This document shows, in pieces, positions 53,474 through 64,000 of a DNA stretch of 64,000 nucleotides. Below the pieces are notes generated by a model. The model was not told the origin of the DNA. It saw only the letters and a program-made list of their open reading frames with translations, and made no database searches. The translations under genes were made by a program, and so were the position numbers. The DNA is taken from contig OX439049.1 of NCBI GenBank assembly GCA_949317995.1, positions 14,880,395 to 14,944,394 on the forward strand. The letters are read 5' to 3'. This DNA is from Acholoe squamosa (Eukaryota > Annelida > Polychaeta > Phyllodocida > Polynoidae). Within the stretch, counting starts at the first letter, position 1. Each line of letters begins with the position of its first letter.

Positions 53474-56400
53474 CCAATCTAGTGTTTCTAACTATAGTTT
53501 CATCTTATGACCACTGCAGCTTATAAAAATGGAAAAGGAAAAGAAAACAATGGTTACAAAAATAATAAAACCACAACAAAAATCAAACATCTGTAATTGT
53601 GAGCAGGCAAACAGAAAGGATAGCTCATGGGAGAGTCCATGTGCTATCATTCCTGCCTCACTGTCCACACCCATCCTTCACTCACCCACAAGTCCATTTT
53701 GGAGCATCCAGCATGCCATGGAGGGAATTAGAAGAGGAATGAATGGTTGGCACAACATGACAATTCCAATAGAAGTGGAGAGTATGACAAACACCGTCAT
53801 CCGTCTGGGTCTAATCACTGGCAGATCAAAGAAAACCCCACTGAGAAGCCGGAAGGGTATCTCCATAGAAAAGTTTAGAGACATGAGAGTTGTGACTTGA
53901 CTCTTTGAGTAGCCTTTCTCCAAGGCTAGACCAGCTATAAGACTGGTGTTTAATGACACTACCATGTTAAAACTTCCCATCAGCAGTGCTAGAATACAGA
54001 AGTTTGGATTTTTAAATGCCTCTAGCCCAAAGACAGTGACACTTTTTCTTGAGGCATTGCTACTGCATGTCACAATACTGCTGCAGCGTTTTTTGTCTTG
54101 GCCCTTTGAATCCTCCTGTTTGTCAATTAAAGTCTGCTCAAAAGTACATCCATTTTCATTACATCCTTTACTGATGCAATTTTCACCCTCAGTAGTTTCC
54201 CCTCCTGCATCATCTTTGTCTTTTGTATTATTTTCTCTATCATCATCCAATGATACTGTAACATAGGTCTTCCTCTTTCTAAGTGGTCTCAACAACCCCC
54301 CAGCAGGGATTATATGAAGTAGCAGAGCACCAACAATAAGAATAGCTCCAGTGAACCCAAACTCCATGAAAAGAAAAGACAACAATTGACTCATGTAAAG
54401 TCCTCCTATACCAGCGAAACAGCTTCTGACAGAGTTTGCCTTCCCTCGGTTTTTGGTAAAGTACATGTTGACTATACTGAGACTAGGCACCATAAACATG
54501 CATGTTCCAATACCTACAATAGAAACAATACAAAATAGAATGAATTAACCTTTAGAGAGAGAAATATTGTTCTATTTTTAATGTTCCCAGGAGTTGGAAA
54601 AAGGGCCATAATCTCCTATTCGCTCTCGTCAGTACTGCTATTTTGGGTGAATATTCTGTTTGTACACTGCCATTAAATACATGAGCAGTGGCCCACATTT
54701 TAGCATGATTGATCCGTTTAGACTTTATTCATGTTGAATATGATTGCCCCATAGTTTTAGCCATGGAACTCTCAGTCTGTATCACACACTGTTGCTAGTG
54801 TAGAGGTACACTTTACTAAACCATAGGAGTTGGGTACCGTCTGACGTGGCGGGTGAGTCGAGTCGTCGGACGTTCCTCAGGTTCCGGATAGGTGGCAGCA
54901 CCGATCCGGGTCTGTGGGGACATCTGACGACGAACACCTGGGTCCGTATATAAAGCCCAGGGCTCAGCCGCTACGTCAGAGGCCCTTCTGGCCTCCACAC
55001 TATGTAGACCACTGTCTTTTAATATTAGCTGCCTCTTTGATATCATTCGGCAGCCGTGAGTGTGCATTAAGTAATAAACCTAACCGTTGGCATACACTTG
55101 GAATACTGTCTTACTCTTTCTTTCCGAATCGTAAGACCCGAACCCCCCAGGTCCGTAAGGCCACAAACCCTTACACTAGATTGGCCAACCTGTATTTGAC
55201 ACCCTGATGAAGCTCCCCAGAATGATCACATAAGGGAGTGATCATTTTTTAATAACAGGGGGGGGGGGGTGGTGGGCCATGGGGTGGACACACGAAAAAG
55301 ATTTAGCCCCTCTCAAGGGGCTAGAATTTTTTGACCCATCCCCCCTGAAGGAACGCAAAATTGTGTGCAAACGTGCACACATGGGGTTTTTACACTGGAA
55401 ACAGGTGAAAATATTTTGACCCCCCCCCATCAGAGGGGTTGAAAAAATTCTGACCCCCCTCAAACCCACCAGGCCCCCTGTTGTTAAAAAATGATAATTC
55501 CCTAACTTTTTTTTTCTTTTTGAAGGTTTGAAGCCCCCAAGCGCAGAGCGTTGAGAGACAGGTTTTATATAATGAAGATACAAACCGAACAAAAATTATA
55601 AGTAACTGTAAATGGAATAAGAGAAGGTTGGCTAGTTAGAATTAAGCCAGTAAAGTATGGAGCAGTTTAGAAATTTGGAATTGTGGGTGTGTGTGTTAGT
55701 GTGGTGGAGGCCGTGAGGTGTAAAGTAATTAATTTGGAATAATGAGACTATATGGAATATGTAGCTGACACGGCTGAACTTTTGAAGGTGTTCTGCTCTG
55801 GTTAATATGTGAAATATATAAATGTGGCCCAGGGGCGGACAAAGTGATAATGATTTATGGCACAGCATTACAGAATCAAGGGACTAAAGGAAAAATTTAA
55901 TTTAAATCTCCTCACAAAGGAGGGCTTTTTTTTATTTTTATCTAGACCTATGTCTGCTATCTGGTGAGAAATAAATTTCAAAATTGATTTAGCCCTAGTG
56001 TCATGTTTAAGTCAAGAACAGTGACAATTTCAGTAGTAATCAACAAGGACTGATTTTTTTTACAACCTTGAATATAAACATAATTTTCGATAGAGAAATC
56101 CCATATAATTATGTATACCTTGGAGTCCACTATAGGTGACAAAGATCCATGGTAGAGACGGCACGAATGCAGTAAGCATGCACCCGGCTGATGTTAAAAC
56201 TCCACCCAATATGGCCACCGTCCTATGGGATGTCCTATTACACAAAGCACTGACAAAGGGACCTAGAAAGACGAAAATTGAGTTGAATTCACTTTAAACT
56301 TTCCTGACTTTTGAATTACAAATAGAAATTAAGAATTGGATATATGGGTCAGGTCGTCAGAAAGATTTTGCCCTGAAGGACCTAAAATATTAATTTTCTA

Positions 56401-58080
56401 ATTACTGTATATAACCTTAACAAATTTGTGAAGGGACATCACCTCAGCTCAGAAAAACAAAAAAAAATACTGACTTAGGATGTCTGGTTCAAATGTTATT
56501 GCTTGTTTTGTGTCATGTAATGTCTGGTACCAAAATGATGAAATGCAGAGTAATTACAGTTGCTCTCAGTAACATAAGAATGCCCATTATGCATAACAAA
56601 CACATGGAATAACATGACCAATATATCTATTATTGACTTCAATTACAAAATGGAACAAAATTTGAGTTATGCATGTACAGTAGACTGCCTCTTACATAAT
56701 GATAAAATGATCCAGAGTGCTTCTTACATAATGATTAAATGTTCAAGACGTTACATAATGTCCGGTATTTTTATCAGAACTATTTCACATAAGCTGCTCT
56801 CAGAGACAAATGCAGATAGACACACATTTTTTTCATCAAAGTAGGCGATAATAGGGCCCTTCATAGGAGTAATTACAAAGATTTTGAAGCTCCATTTTTT
56901 CCATGTTTTATAACTAATTGAGTTTTAGGTACCAGATGTTGCAAATTACAGCTTTCCATTTTCAGAGACACATGATGAAAAGTCTTAATCAGTAACATGT
57001 CCAAACCTCATGGAAATGACACCTATGATCATAGCATAAAATACAAAAAATAACTTTGGGATACTCTAGATGTTCTTTATTCAATACAGGACACTTGTAA
57101 AAAGTACAAAAAGTCAAAAATGAACAAATTTGGCCATTCTTTTCACTTTGGTAGGCTAAAAGTCTGAGAGTTTTTGATGGATGACCACAAATTTATATCT
57201 TTCTGATAAGTGTCCTCCATCAAATGAGTCTATGTAAGACAAGATTAGTTCACAATTTCTTTCCCTAGAGCCATATGAGCCAAAAATGACCCTAAAAACA
57301 CTAAATCTACTGCTTTCTGGCGACCTGACCCATATATACACATTGGATGTCCATTGCTTAGTCCCATGTTTATATCCCATAAATTCAGAAAGTATTTCCA
57401 ATCAGTGGTTCTGTTTTCTTAAGACTACAGTCAACAGGGTTCTATAAAGTCTAGAGATGCTACAAAGCCTTAATTGCCTTAGATAATGGTTTGAATGTGT
57501 AGGGAATATAATTTCAAATTGAGGTTTCTCAGCTGTAACCCCAACAAGGTGTCATTTCATCATTTTAGTCATCCAGCAGAGTTTAGAAATGAAAAAAAGA
57601 AGTCAAATAGAGTTACTCACTCAATACCATTCTGAGAGTTCCAGCCATCGATGTTGTCCCAGCAGTGAGTGCTGCTGACTGCCCAAAGCGTTCTAGTAGT
57701 TGCTGGTAGAAGAGGCTGATGGACTTATTAAAGCCTGCACTTATGGACATACTTATACCAATGGCAAACACTAGTACCCATCCCCACCCTCCATCAGGGG
57801 CAGGCTCCAAGGAAACCTGCCTTTCCAGTGTGGGCTTCACAGACTTCTCCAAACCATCCTCAGTATTCCTGTGTCCATTGCTAATTTCCTCTATATTTAT
57901 CTTTTTATGAGAAACCAATATTTTATTTCCGGTGTCCTCCATGGTCTTCTGCTCTTGTTGTGGCATACAGGATGTTTCTATAGATTTTTCTGTTTTGCTG
58001 TGTCCATTGATGGTTTGAGCATTTTCCTTTGTATTCAGTATTTTCTCAGCAGCCATGCTTTTGTTTCCATTGACCACCAT
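52562..58080 (-). CDS. Monocarboxylate transporter-like MFS protein (SLC16 family), 5 coding exons
   Basis: Exons (minus) 58080-57621, 56262-56119, 54513-53686, 53095-52970, 52710-52562 join in phase to 1707 nt (568 aa). A ~95-residue hydrophilic N-terminus precedes the SLC16 signature PDGGWGWVLVFA at TM1. Exon 2 holds GPFVSALCNRTSHRTVAILGG (TM2-3 loop with the RxxxxxGG pattern). Exon 3 holds the second signature-like YFTKNRGKANSVRSCFAG, a long acidic cytoplasmic loop between TM6 and TM7, and TM7-10. Exon 4 encodes LGLMRFVQGIGNLIGPFFGG, exon 5 GFLRDVTGSYTYGYIVAG and a short basic tail. Family members carry monocarboxylates or other small organic solutes across membranes; the substrate cannot be told. 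All internal junctions have GT-AG. Confidence 0.9.
52970..53095 (-). CDS. Transporter exon 4
   Basis: Acceptor TTTCAG, donor GGTG|GTGAGT, phase 1 at both ends. Confidence 0.88.
53386..53471. repeat. (CA)n(TA)n microsatellite in transporter intron 3
   Basis: About 13 CA then about 31 TA units. Confidence 0.95.
53686..54513 (-). CDS. Transporter exon 3
   Basis: 828 bp, acceptor TTGTAG, donor GTGG|GTGAGT. Confidence 0.92.
54799..55175 (+). repeat. Solo LTR of a Gypsy-like element in transporter intron 2
   Basis: TGTAGAGGTACAC ... ACCCTTACA, 377 bp, flanked by CTAG on both sides (54795-54798, 55176-55179). TATA box CGTATATAAAGCC at about 54946 and AATAAA at about 55072 give it plus-strand polarity. 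Confidence 0.85.
55241..55495. mobile_element. 255-bp MITE with polyG inner ends
   Basis: ATCATTTTTTAATAACAGGG and complement ATCATTTTTTAACAACAGGG at the two ends; interior with short inverted CCCCTCTNNNGAGGGG pieces and no frame. Confidence 0.7.
56119..56262 (-). CDS. Transporter exon 2
   Basis: Acceptor TTTCTAG, donor CAAG|GTATAC. Confidence 0.9.
56345..57332. mobile_element. TA-target MITE, copy 2, in transporter intron 1
   Basis: Same family as 21710-22679 in opposite orientation, 988 bp, TA on both sides, same termini TGGGTCAGGTCG. Internal differences are numerous but collinear. Confidence 0.88.
57621..58080 (-). CDS. Transporter exon 1 (start and TM1)
   Basis: ATG at 58080; an upstream stop is not far in frame, and downstream ATGs would shorten only the hydrophilic tail. 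Donor TTGA|GTGAGT. Confidence 0.82.
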
Positions 58081-58099
58081 AGTGTGCTGTTCTTAATGT

Positions 58100-58880
58100 G
58101 ACAGATAATTGTCCTCATTTTTCAAAGTTGTTCCTGCTATCGCTTTCTATATCTTTCGCACCTGGCCATGTTCTCAAATGATACAACTGGTGATAACCAT
58201 ACTTCATTTCGTTTGTCCCATTGTGATGGTTATCAAGGTCCTAACGTCTCCATCACGTAAAACCTTTACTGCCTCTGATTGTATAATAACAGTGCTTACT
58301 CATAATCCTAAAAGTTATTTCATTAAATGCTACGAGAGTTCTCAATCACCATATACATTTGTAACATACCCAATAGTTGTGAGCCAAGATTGCCCTGCAG
58401 CATTTGACCTCATGTTCACGTTCATAATTCTGTGCATAGCTGTCTAGTGGTCACGATCCGTGTATTAACTATGATATGGTACATACGGCTGTCACCTCCA
58501 TTTGAATGGTAGATAATTGGAGCATCAGGTAGAGCCAACAGTACTATATCAAAGGAGGCATAGTGAAATGTCTATCAGCTTATAACAAGGGCGATTACTT
58601 GTGATGTTATGATCCAATCTCTGCTATCAGCCTGCTGTGCAACTCAAGTCCATCAGGAGTGGCTGATCCATCATGATCTGTGACCTATCCCATGAGCTCT
58701 TACGTCATTGTAATCCAAATGATGTAAATGGACATGAGTGGCCCGGGTGTCTTATAAGAGAATGTGTCAGAGGTCCAGTGTTCCAGTGTAGAAATGTGGT
58801 ATCTATACCTTTTGCTGTTAAATGAAATAAAGAAAATAATGTATAGTGTAGATCTTTGTGTCAACATGCGTTGCTATTCG
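58100..58880. other. Upstream region of the transporter gene, no gene seen
   Basis: No supportable frame; presumably holds the promoter and 5' non-coding exon. Confidence 0.35.
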
Positions 58881-58881
58881 A

Positions 58882-58978
<97 letters not shown>

Positions 58979-58979
58979 C

Positions 58980-59010
<31 letters not shown>

Positions 59011-59083
59011 CAGAGACAGAGACAGAGAGGGGAAGAGAGAGAGAGTGAGAGCGAGAGAGAGAGAGAGAGAGACAAAGAGACAA

Positions 59084-59112
<29 letters not shown>
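58881..59112. repeat. (GA)n microsatellite with CAGA interruptions
   Basis: About 230 bp of GA with interspersed GACAGA; all frames over it are artefacts. Confidence 0.97.
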
Positions 59113-59114
<2 letters not shown>

Positions 59115-59825
59115 TAGACAGGGAGAGATAGTTATAAACTCGGTATATTTGGTTCTGCATTATGTGGCCCTGCAAGGGGGAAATATGAAGAGATGGGCGA
59201 CTTTAAGGCAGTGCAGATTGATCCAGAAATTTGGTCAGTACCACTTAGTTGAAGAAAAAAAAAGGTCTGTACCTTTTAGTTGAAAGAAAATATTGACTTT
59301 TCTTTGTTTCTATTTAATTGAACATGACAGTAAGAGGTACGCCCGCGAGGGGGTGGGCGGGCGTACCTTTTACCATGTTGATCCACATGTTCTTGAAACA
59401 ATTGCTCTAGATAGCTCCGTTTGGTGGTTGGCACTTACCTGGTACGGGTACAACTAGCTGCCTTGTATAAGTTACTAGACCATGATATTATGATAGTTCC
59501 ATAAAGAGCAAGTTAGAGCTGTCATAGCGGTACAATGATTAATATAGACTAATAACTCTTAGTATGCCATGATTTCTCTATGAAGACATTACTACTGGGA
59601 CTTGGTGCAGGCCTGTGGCCATGATACCCTCATCTCAATTGAAAAAAAGATACACCAAGACCATTAAATTTTGCTTTCAGAAATTCCAAAGAAATTTGCA
59701 GGGTGGAAGAATTATTTCCATTTATTTGTGTCCAAATACCGGACCCGGATTGTGTCTGTTGTGGTGTGTGTTTCAGTGCAGGGAATCGGTTCATCTCTAC
59801 AGTGAAAACCCGCCACTATTGGTAA

Positions 59826-60580
59826 GTCGTCATATATGACAAGTTTAGGGTCGTCAAAGGGTCCTCAGGTCAGTATGACGACCCTAAGTCGTCATACTGA
59901 CCACCTTGGCTCTACTGCTAGTCTGGGATTGTGCCATGAGAGGTCCCCACTATGCATTTCTAAGATACAAATGATATGACCTGGGATGCATATCGAGCCT
60001 TAGCTTTACATTGCTCTTGTTGTTCTGTCTACTATAAAAAGGAGAATATGGGAAATGTTTAATACAAATGTACCAGTGAAAGGAGTTTCTAAGTAGAGAA
60101 TGTAGAAAAAGATAATCCTGGTATCACCCATATTGCTAGAGTATGACCACTTATGTGATCGTGCCTAAGATATACTGTGGCATGGACTGCAAGAAGGGGT
60201 CTTAGGGCCCCCTGCACTGAGACCCCTTTTCGCAGATTGTGTCACAGTCATGTAGATGAGTGCACTCACAATACAGTACACCATAATGTTTCACTGAAGC
60301 CATGCCAGTGGTTTGATAATACCCAGAGGTAGCTCTTTAATGGTGGATGAGGTAACGAGATGTAACTAAAGAAATAATATTGGGAAAATGGAAAAGACAA
60401 TACAATACATACATGTAATTTCTACCCAGGGCTACAGCTATAACGGACAGCAATAGTGACGACTAGGTCAGTGACAACCTAAAGCCATCAGCTATGACGA
60501 CCCCCTGACGACCTAAACTTAGTTTTGGGCATTGTCAACCTGATCACCTAAAGTCGTCACTGTTGACAAGTTCTGGATCC
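59826..60580. repeat. Region with repeated GTCGTCA / TGACGAC motifs, possible MITE
   Basis: Clusters of GTCGTCA and its complement at 59826-59902 and 60450-60565, mostly followed by CTAA. Opposed clusters at the two ends suggest subterminal repeats, but no clear TIR or target duplication was found. Confidence 0.4.
59868..59902. repeat. Perfect 15-bp inverted repeat with 5-nt loop
   Basis: GGTCAGTATGACGAC, CCTAA, then the exact complement. Confidence 0.9.
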
Positions 60581-61151
60581 CATAGGTTTTCAGTCATAGC
60601 TACTGCTCCAAATGAACTCTCCACGCCGATACTTTGCTCTCCACACACAGAATCCTGATTCTTCAGCCTGATGTCTGGCTACACCCATAGATACTACTAA
60701 TGGAAAATACCAAAGAAACCTCTACATGTATCTAAGCCAATTACATCATAAACCATGAAATTACATTAGGTTTTAAACGACCTTCTCGAATGGAGAAAAT
60801 GGAACAGCTATTTTCCAAACCCATTTGGCAACGTAGTCAAACTCGTTCCTCGTGGTGATAGGAAGCCAGTATGAAGTTTTTTTCTGCTTCTATTGACATC
60901 TCAATATAATAATATGCAGATTATAAGTCCACATATGAAACAAATCTAAAGAAAGTTCATACCTACAAGTTTTGGCTGTGTTGCACTACGTATAATCATA
61001 TAAATTTTATCTAAACGTCTACCAAACGTAACCAAGATGCAACTTTCTAGGTTCTTCAAAGCCACGTGATAAGATTCAGCCTCCTCTAGAAAGGAAGAAA
61101 AGGAAGGTCCAGCCGGGGCGTAGATCCAGCCTATTTAGGAATCATTTAACG

Positions 61152-61970
61152 TACACAGAAAAAAAAATTCTAAATATCTTAGGCTGTTCGCCTAACATTT
61201 GTTGGAATTGCTAAGGCAAGTTGGGAGTTTGCACATCGCCAAACCACCGAAGTTTTCTTGGGAGTTTACGCCTAACCCTTAGGAGAAATTAGGCAAGTTG
61301 GGCATTTTTCCTAACTTGCCTTAGACTTTTTCACTAACTACATGGACTATTTCAATACCCATAATACCCATTCTTTTATTTTAATCCAAACTCCACATGG
61401 ATTAAGACACCCAGAATAGAGCCTCTCTATTTGAGAAACAAGTTAAATGCCTCATATCATTTTCATTTGAAACCCCTGAACTTAGTTGTTCGGGGTTTGA
61501 CTCATAGGGCCATAGATGTGGATATATGAGAAATTTGAATTTCCAGAGAAAAGGTGTTCCAATTCTTCTTCCTTGCTCCATCAATAACATAATAAACCTA
61601 TAGGCTGTATTCTGTTAAGCCCTATGCCAGGTTGAATGGTGAAGGCTTTATCATGTCAATAGTCATTAGAAGTACCATTAATTTAACATTTGTAGGCCTT
61701 TCCATGATAGACACTTCACATAATAGTCCTCATGCAAACCACACTGCCACCTAGTGTGAAGAAATCTGCTAACCCTTAGATAAAACTACTAACCCCTTAG
61801 ACAAAAAGACCGCTTTTCTCTCTTGGCTAAATCACCCAGCTTGCCTGAATAGGTTAGTGAATACAACTAACACGTTAGTAAAATATTACTAACATGTTGG
61901 GTATTTTGCCTAATCAGTGGTTTTGTCTAAGTTAAATTAGTATTTACTAATTTGGATTTTTTTCTGTGTA
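61152..61970. mobile_element. MITE with ACAGAAAAAAA termini
   Basis: GTACACAGAAAAAAA at the left and its complement at the right; GTAC or TA is the likely duplicated target. Subterminal TTAGGCAAGTTGGG/CTAACTTGCC motifs occur in both orientations. About 820 bp, no frame of note. Confidence 0.75.
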
Positions 61971-64000
61971 CAACCGCCTCGCCTATAAGGAGAAACCCAC
62001 ACCTCTTTCTAAAGTGCAGCTAGCATAGTCTCCGCCTACACATGACACTTTATATACGAATATAATTTATCTATATTTTCTTTTAACTTCTTTTTATTGT
62101 GATATACGGTCTAATGCCAAAGTTAGGGGTGTGTCGTCTAGGCAAGGATATTATACATCAAACTAGCAATAAATCCATCTGATATGCGAGGTATTATGGT
62201 TGCAATGCAAAGTACCAAGTTCTAGTTCGGGAAAAGTCCAGTAGATGGCAGTAAGAGTGCCCATGCAACCGATGCAACCTCCATCCCACCCTCAGTGCTT
62301 GGACAAGGTCATCAAGAAAACAACGAGCAATGATGATGTATTAGCTACAGCACCAGGAACTACCAACTTTCCTACCTGTGTGAAGATGTATGAGACTCAA
62401 TACCAAGATCCTAGTAGGCCAATATTACTGATATTATGATATGTATCTGATGCCTTACCCATGTACGCAGCTGTTAAACAGACGGTCAGTGCCTGTTTCA
62501 CACAAGGCTCGGCTTGGTAATGGAAGCTACAGCTCCCACGCAGCAGCAGGCTTGGGGATGATTTTGCTGCCACCTAGAGATAATGAATGGGTCCCAGTCA
62601 CTTTATCTGCTCCACATACCATGGGGGGAAGCAGGATTGATCGTTGTTTAACTAATGAAAAACTAATTAGACAATTTCCTGATTTTTGCTGCAGATTTCA
62701 CAGGAGTCAGTGGTATCGATCGTGCTAGATTTTGTCACTTTTATCAGCTAGCTGGCACCGGATTGAGTCATGGTTTTTGCTTTAGTATAAATCTAGTCAT
62801 TTAATTTTTCCTGCAACGCTCTCTGCTTAATTCAATTTTGTCATCTTCAGACTTTTCCAAGAACTTACCCAGGAAGGACTATTTTGACTCTCAAATTTCG
62901 GAATTAGCTGTAAAATTACTGAAATAATCCCAAATTATTCACCTTTCCCACGATTTGTTTAAAGATGTCTAGTGTCCAATTCTACTATAGGTAGGGTGGG
63001 GTATGTCCTATTTTGCTATAGGTATGGTGGCGTTTCCTGGGTCATGGCTATGTCCCATCTTGCTATTCCGACCAAGCGGGATACACTATTGTCCAATGAG
63101 AAAATTCCTTTCATTCAGTGCCGACTTTTCAGGGTGCATTACGTAACACCTGGTACCCTTCAGCTCACTGTTATCAGTCCTTATCTCGCTTCAGCTTCAG
63201 CAGGGGTCGGCCCACTAGGGAACACGCTAAGGCCATATAGGTAGGGTGCGGTTACCTGCACTTTTTAGTTGACCTAAGCCACAATTATCAGAGCATGATA
63301 GCCATATTTGTGTGCACATTATGTGAAAACTGTACACAAGCTTTTAAAAAATAAAACAAAACCAGACATTTATAAAGTCATCTTGATTTTTAATATTTTC
63401 TTGACATGACACAGTAGGGCAGTGATTGGAAAATTTCTCTAACGATGGTCTATATATTAATATCTAGAGTCCAATTTGTATTGTCACTATATTTGTCTCA
63501 CAGAATAATCTATGCCCACTTTCATGTCAAATGTCTCACCTAATTTCAGTCATCTCTCATAATATATCCTACTTCATACATGTAGAAAAGTGGAAAATTA
63601 GTTAGGTAATTATCAAGATTTATAATTCAATTATGGGAATTGAGCGTCTCCTATGCCAACATAATTTCAATTTAATGAGGATTATTCAATATACATGTAC
63701 ACGCTCATTCTATCTACAATCACACCCTTTACAGGCCAGCATAGTGCCTTGGTGATGCCAATTAAATTGTGTCATCATGATGCAAGTATGCACATTAAAC
63801 AGCATAGATGCACTTTTGCATCATTGCCACATAGGTGCATGACGAAAAGGAAAAATGAAATGAGCGGCATCATGATGTGCTAAAGGTGACAACGACATAA
63901 CTGTACAAACATTCATAACCATGCTATTTACACATTAGGGAGACGAAAACAATATAACATAAGTACCTAATCACACCTCACATATAAGGCGCACCTGGTC
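61971..64000. other. No supportable gene; three TATAGGTAGGGTG-like repeats
   Basis: Short plus-strand frames at 62245-62439, 62441-62728 and 62972-63244 show no domain or splice context. A TATAGGTA(G/T)GGTG motif occurs at about 62986, 63019 and 63236. Confidence 0.35.

Noticed and set aside
53222..53482. ORF ending in His-Thr and Ile-Tyr repeats
   Set aside because: Translation of the (CA)n(TA)n tract; no domain.
57156..57401. Small minus-strand protein similar to one at 21536-21882
   Set aside because: Both are readings of the ends of the same MITE family.
58764..59283. Arg/Glu-rich or Ser/Leu-rich proteins
   Set aside because: Translations of the (GA)n microsatellite.
62245..62728. Two adjacent ORFs that could form a gene
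   Set aside because: No domain, no good splice signals, ordinary composition; below the level I can support.

Overview
The window is nuclear DNA of an animal, most likely a marine invertebrate. It holds two intron-containing host genes with canonical splice sites (a secreted trypsin-like serine protease and a monocarboxylate-transporter-like MFS protein) in a dense, nested landscape of metazoan transposons. The species cannot be fixed from the sequence. A SINE ending in a GGCATTAAACATC-like 3' domain recalls lophotrochozoan/deuterostome SINE tails as I remember them, which is only a weak hint.

Layout. 1-1893: 5'-truncated, broken LINE reverse transcriptase (+). 2220-13895: decayed Ty3/Gypsy element (-) with gag, protease, RT, RNase H, integrase and a broken envelope (fusion-protein-like) gene; its 5' LTR is at 13636-13895. 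13896-15000: LTR plus a protease-region remnant of a second Gypsy element (+). 15262-15897: MITE-like element. 16036-23160: tyrosine-recombinase (DIRS/Ngaro-type) retrotransposon (-), itself hit by a foldback minisatellite element (18954-19741), a 419-bp triplication (20231-21487) and a TA-target MITE (21710-22679). 23513-25003: long-TIR element.

25371-51866: serine protease gene (+), seven coding exons, 319 aa. Its second intron is 22.3 kb and contains most of the unusual material: (i) a 6.5-kb palindromic element (26796-33345) whose ~540-bp terminal inverted repeats are degenerate TGTCCACAAA arrays and which encloses two inverted copies of a zinc-finger/TatD-nuclease ORF around a Gypsy integrase; (ii) a tRNA-like sequence; (iii) an 11.2-kb PIF/Harbinger transposon (33874-45041) with a DDE transposase and two further genes that look like Myb/SANT-type DNA-binding proteins; a 281-bp near-identical copy of host exon 3 lies inside it; (iv) a 2.2-kb TA-target element (45118-47285) whose pre-insertion site is preserved in a neighbouring duplication.

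52562-58080: MCT/SLC16-like transporter (-), five coding exons, 568 aa, convergent with the protease; its introns hold a solo LTR with CTAG target duplication, a second copy of the TA-target MITE, and a polyG-ended MITE. 58100-64000: microsatellite, palindromes and another MITE (61152-61970); I see no supportable gene there.

The two host genes are unrelated in function. The biology of interest is the mobile DNA: nested insertions with target duplications and empty sites, a nuclease-carrying retroelement in a giant foldback structure, and host exon sequence inside a Harbinger element.
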